This document shows positions 36,256 through 45,227 of a stretch of 64,000 nt of DNA, piece by piece. Where the stretch lies: the NCBI GenBank assembly GCA_003249955.1, contig QKHS01000010.1, forward strand, positions 1 through 64,000, read 5' to 3'. Source of the DNA: Bacteroidales bacterium (GTDB taxonomy: Bacteria; Bacteroidota; Bacteroidia; Bacteroidales; ML635J-15). Numbering within the stretch: position 1 is the stretch's first letter; every line of letters starts with the position of its first letter. The notes under the pieces were generated by a model, which was not told the origin of the DNA, did not search any database, and worked only from the letters and a program-made list of their open reading frames with translations. The translations under genes were made by a program, and so were the position numbers.

Positions 36256-37286
36256 TTGTAATCAGGATCATATTCCGACAAATTCAATATTTTCTGGTAA
36301 TCTGTTTCATCCATCAGTTCGGGTAAAGTAATATTATTATTCTGCACATAAGATTTCACGATCTGCAGGCCAATCCAGTTTGCAGTTCTTGGCGGACTAT
36401 CCGGTCCGAATTGTGCGGTAAAAGGAGCACTCTCCACAAACTTTCGGATAGTAAAATAATCTGTAACAAAAAGTAACTTGTTCTCAATAATGGCTGTCCA
36501 CATATCCCTTTCAAACTTTTTGCAGAATTTCAATTGATCTTCAGTATATTTATTTATTCTGGATTCTTCAAAATGAGGGAACATTGCATGCAGAAAATAC
36601 AGCCTGCGACCGTTATAAATCATATACTCCAGCAGATTTTCGTTTTTCGGGATAAACGGATATTCATCATCTGCCCATGCGGTCATAACATCAACGGCAA
36701 TCTGTTCACGGGTCATTTCCATCTTTGAATATTCAGGGATATCCAGCATATTGTACAATTCGCAATCACTACCCAGATATTTATCCAGACCTATCCCGAT
36801 AAATCCTCCGGTTACGACAACCGAGTGATTAAATCCCGCAACAAAAGACACAATTCTTGGGATTTTAACTTCCGGCCGGTAGTATAAAAGATGTTTAAAC
36901 CCGCCGGTAAGTTCCTCATTGGTTTTACTCATATCCTTATATAATTGTCCCACGGTTTTTGTGGCCTCAGTAACTGAATAATCGTTAAGAAAAGTTTGCA
37001 AATAAGTAAGATACGAAGAATTTTCCACCCCTCCTATTCCGATTATCTCGTAATTATAAACCTCGAAAAACTCTGAATATTTCTCATTAAGTTTCTCAAT
37101 ATTTTTATACGGATCTCCTTCCGGGACATTCTGCAACTCAAGATCAAACCGTTCAACTTCAACAGTCAGGTCAATATCCGAGACATCCACATCCAAAGGA
37201 TCTCTGCCAACAAAATATCTTACCACAAAAAAAACAGCCACAGCGAGAATTACTAAAGCTGCTATGTAAATTAAATTCTTCTTCAT
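36252..37286 (-). CDS. gldB: GldB-family gliding-motility protein
   Basis: 344 aa. An N-terminal membrane segment (about 4-24) is followed by the GldB pattern: VEVERFDLELQNV, YSEFFEVYNYEIIGIGG, PRIVSFVAGFNHSVVV, GFIGIGLDKYLGSDCELY, MTREQIAVDVMTAWADDEYPF, NLLEYMIYNGRRLYFL. GldB is required for gliding and T9SS function in flavobacteria. Unlike the classical lipoprotein, this copy shows no lipobox Cys after the hydrophobic segment, so it is probably anchored by the helix. nadE lies 0.8 kb away, matching a gldB/nadE neighbourhood I recall from flavobacteria. Confidence 0.85.
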   Translation of the reverse strand: MKKNLIYIAALVILAVAVFFVVRYFVGRDPLDVDVSDIDLTVEVERFDLELQNVPEGDPYKNIEKLNEKYSEFFEVYNYEIIGIGGVENSSYLTYLQTFLNDYSVTEATKTVGQLYKDMSKTNEELTGGFKHLLYYRPEVKIPRIVSFVAGFNHSVVVTGGFIGIGLDKYLGSDCELYNMLDIPEYSKMEMTREQIAVDVMTAWADDEYPFIPKNENLLEYMIYNGRRLYFLHAMFPHFEESRINKYTEDQLKFCKKFERDMWTAIIENKLLFVTDYFTIRKFVESAPFTAQFGPDSPPRTANWIGLQIVKSYVQNNNITLPELMDETDYQKILNLSEYDPDYN

Positions 37287-37312
37287 TTTTAATATTACAT
37301 GAAAAATATTAT

Positions 37313-37320
37313 TATTTTTG
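37313..37320 (+). promoter_or_regulatory. -7 box for the outer-membrane barrel gene
   Basis: TATTTTTG 37 nt before the ATG at 37358 fits TAnnTTTG; no clear -33 partner. Confidence 0.4.
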
Positions 37321-37357
37321 TACCTATTGAATTACTAATTTTAAAAACCATAAAGAT

Positions 37358-38047
37358 ATGAAAAAAATTATTGTATGCATATTAGCTGTTGTTTTAACAG
37401 GAAATATTTTTGCTCAGAAAATATCAGGCGGATTATTTGTTGGCCCGACTATGTCGTGGATGAGTACCGACAGTAAAACAATAACAACTGAAGGGATGAA
37501 GTTCGGGTACAATTTCGGAGCACTTATGGATATCAACCTGACAGACAATTTCGCATTCTCTACAGGAATTCAGTTTAACAATATGGGTGGCAACGTTAAA
37601 TTTGTTAACGGAGCTTACAATATTACTCCTGACGAAGGTGTTGCTTATGATACATTATCAGCCGGCAGTGAAATTAATTACAATCTTAATTACCTTGCTA
37701 TTCCTGTAGGTTTTAAAGGCAAAACAAACGAAATAGGATACCTTACTTATTTCCTTAAAGCCGGAGTAACACCATTAATTAATATCAAAGCTCTGGGAAA
37801 CATTGGTGCAGATGAAAAAATTCTTCTCGGAAAAGAAATAAATTTAATTAATGCAGGCTGGCATATTGGCGGTGGTGCCGAATATTCTCTTTCAGGAAAC
37901 ACCAGAGTTCTGTTTGAAATACTTTATACCGGCGGGTTACTTGATATAGACAGTTCGGATGTTTTCACAACTGCTGCATTGGATGCAAAAACAAATCCTA
38001 AAGTTGTACTAAGCGACATCCATTTAAAAGTTGGTATTTTATTCTAA
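37358..38047 (+). CDS. PorT-like outer-membrane beta-barrel protein
   Basis: 229 aa, signal peptide (about 1-19, ending IFAQ). Alternating amphipathic strands (GGLFVGPTMSWMSTD, KFGYNFGALMDINLTDNFAFSTGIQFNNMGG, LNYLAIPVGFKGK, GWHIGGGAEYSLSGNTRVLFEILY) end in a beta-signal-like HLKVGILF. This is the 8-stranded OMP_b-brl_2 (PorT/OprF-like) family common in Bacteroidota; the specific function is unknown. A terminator follows at 38071. Confidence 0.85.
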   Translation: MKKIIVCILAVVLTGNIFAQKISGGLFVGPTMSWMSTDSKTITTEGMKFGYNFGALMDINLTDNFAFSTGIQFNNMGGNVKFVNGAYNITPDEGVAYDTLSAGSEINYNLNYLAIPVGFKGKTNEIGYLTYFLKAGVTPLINIKALGNIGADEKILLGKEINLINAGWHIGGGAEYSLSGNTRVLFEILYTGGLLDIDSSDVFTTAALDAKTNPKVVLSDIHLKVGILF

Positions 38048-38070
38048 AATATTTTTTCAATAAACAATAC

Positions 38071-38098
38071 GCCCGGCCGTTTTTCAGTCGGGCTTTTT
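38071..38098 (+). terminator. Intrinsic terminator between the barrel gene and nadE
   Basis: GCCCGGC/GTCGGGC stem (7 bp with one wobble), 9-nt loop, then T5. It ends only 13 nt before the nadE ATG, so nadE would depend on readthrough or a promoter inside this short gap. Confidence 0.75.
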
Positions 38099-38111
38099 AA
38101 TTATCAAAATT

Positions 38112-39776
38112 ATGAAAACAGCACTGGCACAACTAAATTTTCATGTCGGGAACCTGGAATACAATACTGCAAAAATTATTGACAGCATAATTTCAGCAGA
38201 ACAGAACGGAGCCGAACTGGTTATCTTTTCGGAACTTGCAATTTGTGGCTACAGTCCTCTGGATATGCTGGAACAAAAAGCATTTGTGGAAAAATGTGTT
38301 GCCCAGTTGGACAAAATATGTGCTTACACGAAAAACATTGCTGTAATTGTAGGGTTACCAACACTGAATAAAAGCAGCCGTGGAAAAAACCTGTATAATT
38401 CAGCAGCATTTTTGTTTGAAGGGAAAGTTCAGAAAATTTTTCACAAGACCTTGCTCCCCACCTACGATGTTTTTGATGAGTACAGGTACTTTGAGCCTAA
38501 TGATGTTTTTGAAATTATAGAGTTTAAAACTAAAAAAATAGCAGTTACAATTTGTGAAGACTTATGGGATGAGCAACGCACGTACGGAATATTTGACCGC
38601 GAAATGCTTTACAAAAACTCTCCTTTGGAACTTCTAAAAAAATATAAGCCCGATGTTGTTGTAAATATATCAGGTTCGCCTTATTCGTACAATCAGGCAG
38701 ATAACCGTCAGGAAATATTATTTAAAAATGCTGTAAAATATTCCATACCTATTATTTACGTGAATCAGACCGGAGCAAATACAGATTTAATATTCGATGG
38801 CGGCAGCATGGTTATCAATAAAGCCGGCAACACTGTATTACAATGCGAATATTTTGAAGAAGATTTTAAAATTATTGATCTGGATCAGACAGAGAATATT
38901 CCTCCGATAAAAAAATCTGGTATTTCAGACAACAAAAGAATCTCATTTATCAGCAAAGCACTTATTTCGGGAATAAAAGATTATTTTGCAAAATCAGGAT
39001 TTAAAAAAGCGGTTCTGGGATTATCCGGCGGAATTGATTCTGCTGTCACACTGGCACTTGCAATACAGGCACTCGGAAACGAAAACGTAGATGCCTTGCT
39101 TATGCCGACAGTATTTTCGAGTAAGCATTCTGTTGACGATTCTGTCGAAATGGTACAAAGATGCAATATCAGACACTATATTATTAATATAGAAAAACTA
39201 AGAAACAGCTTTTCCGAAACACTTTCAGAAGTTTTCGAGGGCACAAGGCAGGATGTAACAGAAGAAAACATTCAGGCAAGAATAAGAGGAAGTGTACTTA
39301 TGGCTTATTCCAACAAATTCGGACATATCGTACTTAACACCTCAAACAAAAGCGAAGCTGCAGTAGGCTACACGACTCTTTACGGTGACATGAACGGTGC
39401 TTTATCGGTATTGGGCGACGTTTACAAAACCGATGTCTATTTGCTGGCAGAATATTTAAATTCAGAATACGGGAATATTATTCCGCAGAACATAATTACA
39501 AAAGCACCTTCTGCTGAATTAAGACCGGACCAAAAAGACAATGACTCTTTGCCAGAATACGACACACTTGACAAAATTCTTTTCTCGTATATAGAACAGA
39601 AAAAATGTGCCGGAGATATTGAGGAATCAGGTTTCGACAGAAAAACGATTGATTATGTTTTAAGAATGGTTAACAATAACGAATACAAAAGGTTTCAGTC
39701 TCCTCCTGTTTTAAGAGTCTCGTCCAAGTCGTTCGGCTTCGGGCGACGCATGCCCGTTGTTGCAAAATTTATTTAA
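38112..39776 (+). CDS. nadE: Glutamine-dependent NAD+ synthetase
   Basis: 554 aa, the two-domain form that makes NAD+ from deamido-NAD+, ATP and glutamine. The N-terminal nitrilase-type glutaminase domain has its Glu-Lys-Cys triad visible: Glu41 (IFSELAICGY), Lys112 (FHKTLLP) and Cys148 (TICEDLWD). The C-terminal synthetase has the P-loop SGGIDSA (305-311), NTSNKSE and the conserved RPDQKDNDSLPEYD. All catalytic residues are intact. A terminator lies directly upstream, so control by readthrough is possible. Confidence 0.96.
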   Translation: MKTALAQLNFHVGNLEYNTAKIIDSIISAEQNGAELVIFSELAICGYSPLDMLEQKAFVEKCVAQLDKICAYTKNIAVIVGLPTLNKSSRGKNLYNSAAFLFEGKVQKIFHKTLLPTYDVFDEYRYFEPNDVFEIIEFKTKKIAVTICEDLWDEQRTYGIFDREMLYKNSPLELLKKYKPDVVVNISGSPYSYNQADNRQEILFKNAVKYSIPIIYVNQTGANTDLIFDGGSMVINKAGNTVLQCEYFEEDFKIIDLDQTENIPPIKKSGISDNKRISFISKALISGIKDYFAKSGFKKAVLGLSGGIDSAVTLALAIQALGNENVDALLMPTVFSSKHSVDDSVEMVQRCNIRHYIINIEKLRNSFSETLSEVFEGTRQDVTEENIQARIRGSVLMAYSNKFGHIVLNTSNKSEAAVGYTTLYGDMNGALSVLGDVYKTDVYLLAEYLNSEYGNIIPQNIITKAPSAELRPDQKDNDSLPEYDTLDKILFSYIEQKKCAGDIEESGFDRKTIDYVLRMVNNNEYKRFQSPPVLRVSSKSFGFGRRMPVVAKFI

Positions 39777-39836
39777 TATCGGATATGCACTTTACTGTTT
39801 TTTTGTATCTTTAGCCGGATAAAAAAATTAATACTT

Positions 39837-40196
39837 ATGAGAAAAATTACCTTATTTTCAATTGCTGCAATTATGATTATTGCATTGGCATCATGCGGAG
39901 GCCCCAAATCAGATGTAAAAAAAATGCTTAAAATGTTTAAAGAGTACACCGAAATTGCAGTTAAAGCAACAGAGGACAAAGTGCTTGACGACAAAGAAAT
40001 AGAAGAATTAAACAAATTAAGCCTCGAAATAGATGAGTTTTCTAAAGTATTGGATGAGAAATACAAAAGCGACTCTGATGCTCAAAAAGAAATGCAAAAT
40101 TACATGAAGGAAGAAGACAATAAAAAAATCATGGTTGAATACACCGATGCCCTTATGTCATTATGGGATTGTGAAGGTGCTGAAAATCTGGAGTAA
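39837..40196 (+). CDS. Small lysine/glutamate-rich lipoprotein, paralogue 1
   Basis: 119 aa with a lipoprotein signal peptide ending LASCGG (lipid on Cys20). The mature part is a charged helix (KKMLKMFKEYTEIAVKATEDKVLDDKEIEELNKLSLEID). It is the most diverged of three tandem paralogues, which share ASCGGP, K-Y-T-E, DDKE(I/L)EEL and the C-terminal ALM.L.(D/Y)CEGA(E/D)(N/K)LE. Function unknown. A TATCTTTA -7-like box lies at 39806-39813. The DUF or family could not be named from sequence alone. Confidence 0.85.
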   Translation: MRKITLFSIAAIMIIALASCGGPKSDVKKMLKMFKEYTEIAVKATEDKVLDDKEIEELNKLSLEIDEFSKVLDEKYKSDSDAQKEMQNYMKEEDNKKIMVEYTDALMSLWDCEGAENLE

Positions 40197-40337
40197 CAAA
40201 AAAACTATTAAGTTTTCAACACATTGTTAGTAAAACTTCTGAAAAAACTGAAATAATATTAATAATTTGTTTCAATTTAAAAAAATATTGCGTTTATTTA
40301 CACTTTAAATAATTTTATAACTTAAATTTTATCAATT

Positions 40338-40703
40338 ATGAAAAAAATCGCTATTTTACTAAGTTTAGCTGCTTTTATTCTCACTCTTGCATCATGTGGT
40401 GGTCCTGAAGCTGACGCTAAAAAAATGATCAAAAAAATCGAAAAGTACACTGAAGTAGCTAAAAAAGCTGCCGAGGATAAAAAACTTGACGACAAAGAAA
40501 TCGAAGAACTCAAAAACATCGGAAAAGAGTTAGACGATTTTGAAAAAGAGATGGACGAAAAATACAAAGAAGACAAAGAAGGTAAAGAAAAAGTTGACAA
40601 GTATCTTGAAGACAACAAAGCTGACCTTGAAAAAGTTTACGAAGACTTCTTTGCAGCTATGATGGCTCTTTACGAATGTGAAGGTGCTGACAAATTAGAA
40701 TAA
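40338..40703 (+). CDS. Small lysine/glutamate-rich lipoprotein, paralogue 2
   Basis: 121 aa; signal peptide and lipobox LASC (Cys20) are identical over the first ~30 residues to paralogue 3, with which it is a recent duplicate. A single long charged helix (KKIEKYTEVAKKAAEDKKLDDKEIEELK...) makes a coiled coil plausible. The second Cys lies in YECEGADKLE. It has a possible promoter ATTG-N20-TAATTTTA (40286-40317) and a strong terminator directly after, so it is a separate transcription unit. AAA/GAA-rich codon use and own signals suggest high expression (inference). Confidence 0.88.
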   Translation: MKKIAILLSLAAFILTLASCGGPEADAKKMIKKIEKYTEVAKKAAEDKKLDDKEIEELKNIGKELDDFEKEMDEKYKEDKEGKEKVDKYLEDNKADLEKVYEDFFAAMMALYECEGADKLE

Positions 40704-40725
40704 CATTTAATTGTTAAAAATAGAA

Positions 40726-40755
40726 AAGACCGTCTTGATAAGACGGTCTTTTTTG
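40726..40755 (+). terminator. Intrinsic terminator of lipoprotein 2
   Basis: AAGACCGTCTT-GAT-AAGACGGTCTT stem, followed by T6. Strong on the plus strand. Confidence 0.92.
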
Positions 40756-40830
40756 TTTTTAACCGGTGTTTCACTTAAGGAATTGATACATTCCGGGAAA
40801 AGAAAATTATGTCAAAATAATTCATATTTT

Positions 40831-40861
40831 TTTGCTGATTTATAAAGATTTAATATCTTTA
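40831..40861 (+). promoter_or_regulatory. Promoter of lipoprotein 3
   Basis: TTTG (40831-40834), 19-nt spacer, TATCTTTA (40854-40861); ATG 32 nt further. Fits the Bacteroidetes consensus except for the last base. Confidence 0.65.
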
Positions 40862-40893
40862 CGCTCGAAATATTAATTTATAAATTTTATATT

Positions 40894-41262
40894 ATGAAAA
40901 AAATTGCAATCTTATTAAGCCTTGCTGCTTTTATTTTGACTTTAGCGTCTTGTGGCGGACCAGAAGCTGATGCTAAAAAAATGATGAAAAAAATCGAAAA
41001 GTACACTGAAGTAGCTAAAAAAGTTGCTGAAGATCAGAAAATCGATGACAAAGAACTCGAAGAATTAAAAACTCTTGCTAAAGAACTTGATGAGTTCGAA
41101 AAAGAAATGGATGCAAAGTACAAAGACGACAAAGATGCTGAAGAAAAAATGAAAAAATTCGAAGAAGACAACAAAGCTGAAATGGAAAAAATTTACGAAG
41201 AATTCTTCTCAGCAATGATGGCTCTTTACGAATGCGAAGGCGCAGACAAATTAGATTTATAA
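40894..41262 (+). CDS. Small lysine/glutamate-rich lipoprotein, paralogue 3
   Basis: 122 aa, lipobox LASC (Cys20). The first ~50 residues are nearly identical to paralogue 2 (MKKIAILLSLAAFILTLASC, KKIEKYTEVAKK), with more differences in the helical middle and the same C-terminal MMALYECEGADKL. It has its own promoter and terminator, so the duplication included, or was followed by gain of, separate control. Function unknown; an abundant periplasmic or outer-membrane-associated helical lipoprotein is the plain reading. Confidence 0.88.
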   Translation: MKKIAILLSLAAFILTLASCGGPEADAKKMMKKIEKYTEVAKKVAEDQKIDDKELEELKTLAKELDEFEKEMDAKYKDDKDAEEKMKKFEEDNKAEMEKIYEEFFSAMMALYECEGADKLDL

Positions 41263-41284
41263 TATTTTCACAAACTACTTTTAA

Positions 41285-41318
41285 AAAGCCATCCTTTTCG
41301 GATGGCTTTTTTTTTGAA
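41285..41318 (+). terminator. Intrinsic terminator of lipoprotein 3
   Basis: AAAAAGCCATCC-TTTTC-GGATGGCTTTTTTTTT: perfect stem and long T run. Confidence 0.92.
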
Positions 41319-41526
41319 TATATTACACGTTAAGAAGCTCGGATCAGTTTCATTATTAATTATTATACACTTCCGGCAAAACAAATCCTGCTACTGTCAG
41401 TTATTTTTCCGTGCATCCCGTCATAAACAGGAAGTAAAGCCACTACATTAAACAACAAACCCAAAATCATAGTACACATGATTAACAAAACAAGCAATTA
41501 ATACAGCCTACTTATATACTATAAAC
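41319..41526. other. Intergenic spacer, nothing recognised
   Basis: Between two convergent terminators. No ORF, hairpin or promoter of note. Confidence 0.5.
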
Positions 41527-41554
41527 AAAAAAGGCTGTTCCACAGAACAGCCTT
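41527..41554 (-). terminator. Intrinsic terminator of the DUF6252-like lipoprotein gene
   Basis: Minus strand AAGGCTGTTC-TGTG-GAACAGCCTT followed by TTTTTGTTT. Confidence 0.9.
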
Positions 41555-41576
41555 AAGAGTCTCAAATAATCTTAAT

Positions 41577-42467
41577 TTATAGTGTGTCTGCTGTCAGATC
41601 TTCGTACTCAACTTCGAACTGACCTCCCGTTATTGATTTTGTCTCATTATTGCTATCAAGATAATTGAAAAAGAATGTGCCGCGAAGAATTTTGTCGGTG
41701 CTGTTATTCTCAATTACTGTAACAGAACCATTCACAGCCGGGAATTCATAAAACCCCTGTTGAAACTTTGCATATACAGGGCCGTCAGTTGTAATATAAT
41801 GTACCCCTGCTGTAATTGCAGGAGACATCCATATTGAGACACTTTGCCAGGCTTCTGCCCTGTCACACTCTCCGTTTACAAATAACATAGAATCATTTCT
41901 GTAAGCCAGAACAGTTGCAGCATTCCATGTCTGAACTGCATCTGTAAAAATAAAGAGATTGTTAAATGAAGTGGTATCTGTTGTGTTATAATACTGGTAA
42001 GGTACATTTGTAAAAGTACCGTCACTAATAGTTTTAAATGTATTATCAGATGTACGGTAAGCTTTAAAACTGAAAGTCCCGCTTATAGACTTTGCTTCTT
42101 CGTTTATTGAAGATATACGCACAAAACCTGTCCCGTTCTCATTGTTTGATGTAGAGTACCTTGTAGCACCGGCACTCATATTAGGAATAAACTCTGCATA
42201 ATTTCCATTGGTTGAACTAAGTGTATATTCTCCCAATTCGGCAGAATTGATATTTAGAATAATGGTTTGCCCGTTGGCAGAAGTTCCATATACTTTAATG
42301 CTGTGGTCTGTAATCACTGCACGGGGATCAGGAGTTCTCCAGTTGGTGGAATTTACCAGACTATACATAACCGGGGTTTGCTCAGGGCCAGTACTGCTAC
42401 CTCCACATGATGTAAAATATATTGCAGCAACAATAAAAACAGAAATTATTACCAGTTTCTTATTCAT
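41577..42467 (-). CDS. Lipoprotein with two DUF6252-like beta domains
   Basis: 296 aa, lipoprotein signal peptide with Cys21 in FTSCGGSS. Two similar beta-rich halves follow, each ending in a G(T/K)F-type strand (SISGTFSFKAYRTSDNTFKTISDGTFTNV; KILRGTFFFNYLDSNNETKSITGGQFEVEYED). The pattern resembles DUF6252, a Bacteroidota lipoprotein family of unknown function. Acidic C-terminus. Monocistronic with its own terminator. A TATTTTTG -7 box lies on the minus strand at 42568-42561. Confidence 0.75.
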   Translation of the reverse strand: MNKKLVIISVFIVAAIYFTSCGGSSTGPEQTPVMYSLVNSTNWRTPDPRAVITDHSIKVYGTSANGQTIILNINSAELGEYTLSSTNGNYAEFIPNMSAGATRYSTSNNENGTGFVRISSINEEAKSISGTFSFKAYRTSDNTFKTISDGTFTNVPYQYYNTTDTTSFNNLFIFTDAVQTWNAATVLAYRNDSMLFVNGECDRAEAWQSVSIWMSPAITAGVHYITTDGPVYAKFQQGFYEFPAVNGSVTVIENNSTDKILRGTFFFNYLDSNNETKSITGGQFEVEYEDLTADTL

Positions 42468-42560
42468 AATAATTTTTTTACAAACTTACATTATTAAAAC
42501 AACATTTCAAAACGCAATATTACAGGGAATCCTCCGGTAATTACGCTTTTATTCATAACG

Positions 42561-42568
42561 CAAAAATA
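42561..42568 (-). promoter_or_regulatory. -7 box upstream of the DUF6252-like lipoprotein
   Basis: Minus strand TATTTTTG, about 95 nt before the start codon; -33 element not evident. Confidence 0.4.
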
Positions 42569-42651
42569 AAAAAAAGGTTGATTCTAAAAGCGATGTTTTA
42601 ACAAACAATAATTTTGAATTGCTCCTATGACAGGAATTAGCTTAAAAATAT

Positions 42652-42659
42652 TATTTTTG
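42652..42659 (+). promoter_or_regulatory. -7 box for ychF-hisS
   Basis: TATTTTTG 23 nt before the ychF ATG. It places the likely start of transcription downstream of the TTG at 42662, arguing for the ATG at 42683 as the start. Confidence 0.5.
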
Positions 42660-42682
42660 CATTGCATTTAAAAATACAAAAA

Positions 42683-43780
42683 ATGGGATTACATTGCGGA
42701 ATTATAGGTATTGCAAACTGTGGAAAGACCTCAGTTTTTAACTGTATGTCAAACACCAAAGCCGAAACTACAAGTTTTGCTTTTTCAAGCAACAAGTCGA
42801 ATATAGGAGTTATTAATGTTCCTGATGCAAGACTTAAACAACTCGAGAAATTCCAGAAAACAGAAAAACTTGTTCCGGCAACCGTTGATATAATTGATAT
42901 TCCCGGTTTAACAAAAGGGTCCAGTAATGGCGAAGGTGTGGGAAATACATTTTTGGCAGATATCCGCAATGCCGATGCTTTAATACATGTTCTGCGCTGC
43001 TTCGACGATGACAATCTTCCGCATATTGACGGTTCGGTTAATCCGGTAAGAGATATGGAAACCATTGATCTTGAGCTTCAGGTTAAAGATATTGAATCGG
43101 TAACCAAAAAGATTGCACGTATGGAGAAACTTGTAAAAGTAGGTGATAAAGATGCCAAAGCTGCAATTGAAGTGCTTAAAGTTTATCAGGATCATCTCGA
43201 AAACATGCAAAATGCCAGAACCGCACCTGTTAAAGAAGAGGACAGAAGATATGTTGCAGATTTATCTTTACTTACAGCAAAACCGGTTATGTTTGTCTGT
43301 AATGTTGATGAATCGTCAATGGTTACCGGAAATAAATATGTGGAAGCTGTAAAAAATGCTGTCACAGAAGAAGGCGTTAAAATTTTAACTGTTGCTGCTG
43401 CATTGGAATCGGATATTGCAGAATTGGAGACGGACGAAGAAAAACAGGAATTCTTAACCGACTACGGACTTACAGAGCCCAGTGTTAACAAGATAATCCG
43501 AGAAGCATATGACTTATTAAATCTGCATTCGTTTTTCACTGTAGGTCCAAAAGAGATAAAGGCCTGGACAATAAAAAAAGGAATGACTGCTCCCGAAGCT
43601 TCCGGCGTAATTCATAGCGACTTACAACGTGGATTTATTCGTGCCGAAGTAATGAAGTACGAAGACTTTATAAGTTTCGGATCGGAAGCTGCCGTAAAAA
43701 ATGCAGGTAAATTTCATGTCGAAGGCAAAACTTACGTAGTTCAGGACGGCGATATTATGCACATAAGATTTAATGTTTAA
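42683..43780 (+). CDS. ychF: YchF/OLA1-family ATPase
   Basis: 365 aa, Obg-superfamily P-loop protein that prefers ATP and associates with ribosomes. Start set at ATG 42683; the track start at 42662 is a TTG giving seven extra residues. G1 reads GIANCGKTS, a variant of the usual GLPNVGKST, G3 is DIPGLTKGSSNGEGVGN and a G4-like NVDE is present. The coiled-coil insertion covers about 120-200 and the C-terminal TGS domain ends in KTYVVQDGDIMHIRFNV. Length is normal for the family. hisS follows after 3 nt, so the two form an operon. Confidence 0.93.
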   Translation: MGLHCGIIGIANCGKTSVFNCMSNTKAETTSFAFSSNKSNIGVINVPDARLKQLEKFQKTEKLVPATVDIIDIPGLTKGSSNGEGVGNTFLADIRNADALIHVLRCFDDDNLPHIDGSVNPVRDMETIDLELQVKDIESVTKKIARMEKLVKVGDKDAKAAIEVLKVYQDHLENMQNARTAPVKEEDRRYVADLSLLTAKPVMFVCNVDESSMVTGNKYVEAVKNAVTEEGVKILTVAAALESDIAELETDEEKQEFLTDYGLTEPSVNKIIREAYDLLNLHSFFTVGPKEIKAWTIKKGMTAPEASGVIHSDLQRGFIRAEVMKYEDFISFGSEAAVKNAGKFHVEGKTYVVQDGDIMHIRFNV

Positions 43781-43783
43781 AAA

Positions 43784-45154
43784 ATGGCTCAACAAATTTC
43801 TATACCCAAAGGCACAAGAGATTTCGGTCCTGCCGAGATGAATAAAAGAAATTTTATCTTTAAAACCATACAATCTGTTTTTAATAAGTATGGCTACTCT
43901 CCTATTGAAACTCCGGCAATGGAAAACCTTTCCACATTAATGGGAAAATACGGAGATGAAGGAGATAAACTTTTGTTCAAGATTCTGAATTCAGGCGATT
44001 ATACAGTAAATGTAAAACCAGAAGACTTCAACAGTCAGAATCTTTCAAAAATCACAGGTTCAATCTCTGAAAAAGGTTTAAAATACGATCTCACAGTTCC
44101 TTTTGCACGATTTGTTGTTCAGCATCGTAACGAAATAAGCTTTCCTTTTAAGAGATACCAGATTCAGCCTGTATGGCGTGCCGACAAGCCGCAAAAAGGA
44201 CGTTACCGCGAATTTTATCAGTGCGATGTTGATGTTATCGGCTCAAACTCATTATTAAATGAATTTGAACTGATGCAGATTATTGATGATATTTTTTCTG
44301 AACTCAAAATAAACGTCACTATAAAAATCAACAACCGTAAAATACTCTCAGGAATTGCCGAAGCTGTTGGCGAAGCAGATAAATTCATGGCAATTACGGT
44401 TGCTATTGACAAAATTGACAAAATCGGTACTGAAAAGGTTTGTGAGGAGTTAAGAAAAAATGAACTTTCCGAAGATGCTGTTCAAAAGCTGATTCCGATT
44501 CTCGAAAACAAACGCGACACATCAGGCAGTATTGAATTTCTTGAGAATATGCTGAGTGCAAGCGAAACAGGACTTAAAGGGATAGAAGAAATCAAAACTG
44601 TTTTTGAATACCTTAATTCAAATCCGCTGAAAACAAAAGTTGAACTGGATTTAAGCCTTGCCCGCGGATTAAATTACTATACCGGAGCAATATTCGAGGT
44701 AAAAGCCAATGACATCGAAATAGGAAGTATCTGTGGCGGAGGACGTTACGACAATCTTACCGAAATATTCGGGCTTAAAGATATTTCAGGTGTTGGTGTC
44801 TCATTCGGAGCCGACCGTATTTATGACGTAATGGAACAATTAAAAGCATTTCCCGAAGCAACTGCAAAGTCAAGTGATGTTTTATTTGTAAACTTCGGCA
44901 AAAAAGAAGAAGCTGTTTGCCTTAAACTGGCAAAAACACTTCGCCAAAACGGAATAAGTTGTGAGGTTTATCCCGAAAAAGCAAAACTCGACAAACAATT
45001 TAAATATGCCAATAACAAAAATATCAGTTATGTTGCAATAATCGGCGAGAATGAGCTGAACGCAGAAACAGTTACAATTAAAAACATGGCCGAAGGTAAG
45101 CAGGAAAATATATTGTTTTCTGAACTGTCCGGATATTTCAACAGCCAGCTTTAA
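43784..45154 (+). CDS. hisS: Histidyl-tRNA synthetase
   Basis: 456 aa class II aminoacyl-tRNA synthetase charging tRNA-His. The N-terminus [16 protein letters not shown], motif 2 ([27 protein letters not shown]), the histidine-specific signature [15 protein letters not shown] and motif 3 ([13 protein letters not shown]) are all present. A C-terminal anticodon-binding domain covers about 355-456. Bacteroidota hisS proteins of this length are typical. It is translated from the ychF operon with a 3-nt gap; no clear terminator is seen after the stop. Confidence 0.96.
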   Translation: MAQQISIPKGTRDFGPAEMNKRNFIFKTIQSVFNKYGYSPIETPAMENLSTLMGKYGDEGDKLLFKILNSGDYTVNVKPEDFNSQNLSKITGSISEKGLKYDLTVPFARFVVQHRNEISFPFKRYQIQPVWRADKPQKGRYREFYQCDVDVIGSNSLLNEFELMQIIDDIFSELKINVTIKINNRKILSGIAEAVGEADKFMAITVAIDKIDKIGTEKVCEELRKNELSEDAVQKLIPILENKRDTSGSIEFLENMLSASETGLKGIEEIKTVFEYLNSNPLKTKVELDLSLARGLNYYTGAIFEVKANDIEIGSICGGGRYDNLTEIFGLKDISGVGVSFGADRIYDVMEQLKAFPEATAKSSDVLFVNFGKKEEAVCLKLAKTLRQNGISCEVYPEKAKLDKQFKYANNKNISYVAIIGENELNAETVTIKNMAEGKQENILFSELSGYFNSQL

Positions 45155-45227
45155 TCAACTCATTTAATCCGGGAAAATGTAAAACGGCCTGATTATAATT
45201 TGTGCAAGCTTAAAACCACACTGATTG

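Noticed and set aside
39773-40618. Serine-rich ORFs opposite the small lipoproteins (39773-40066, 40322-40618)
   Set aside because: Antisense shadows of Lys/Glu-rich genes; the poly-Ser/Leu/Phe composition is an artefact of GAA/AAA codons read in reverse.
41319-41526. tRNA or small RNA between the convergent genes
   Set aside because: No cloverleaf, T-loop motif or stable rod could be found by eye.
42662-42682. TTG start for ychF
   Set aside because: An ATG follows at the position expected for the family, and the -7 box would put the TTG at or before the transcript start.
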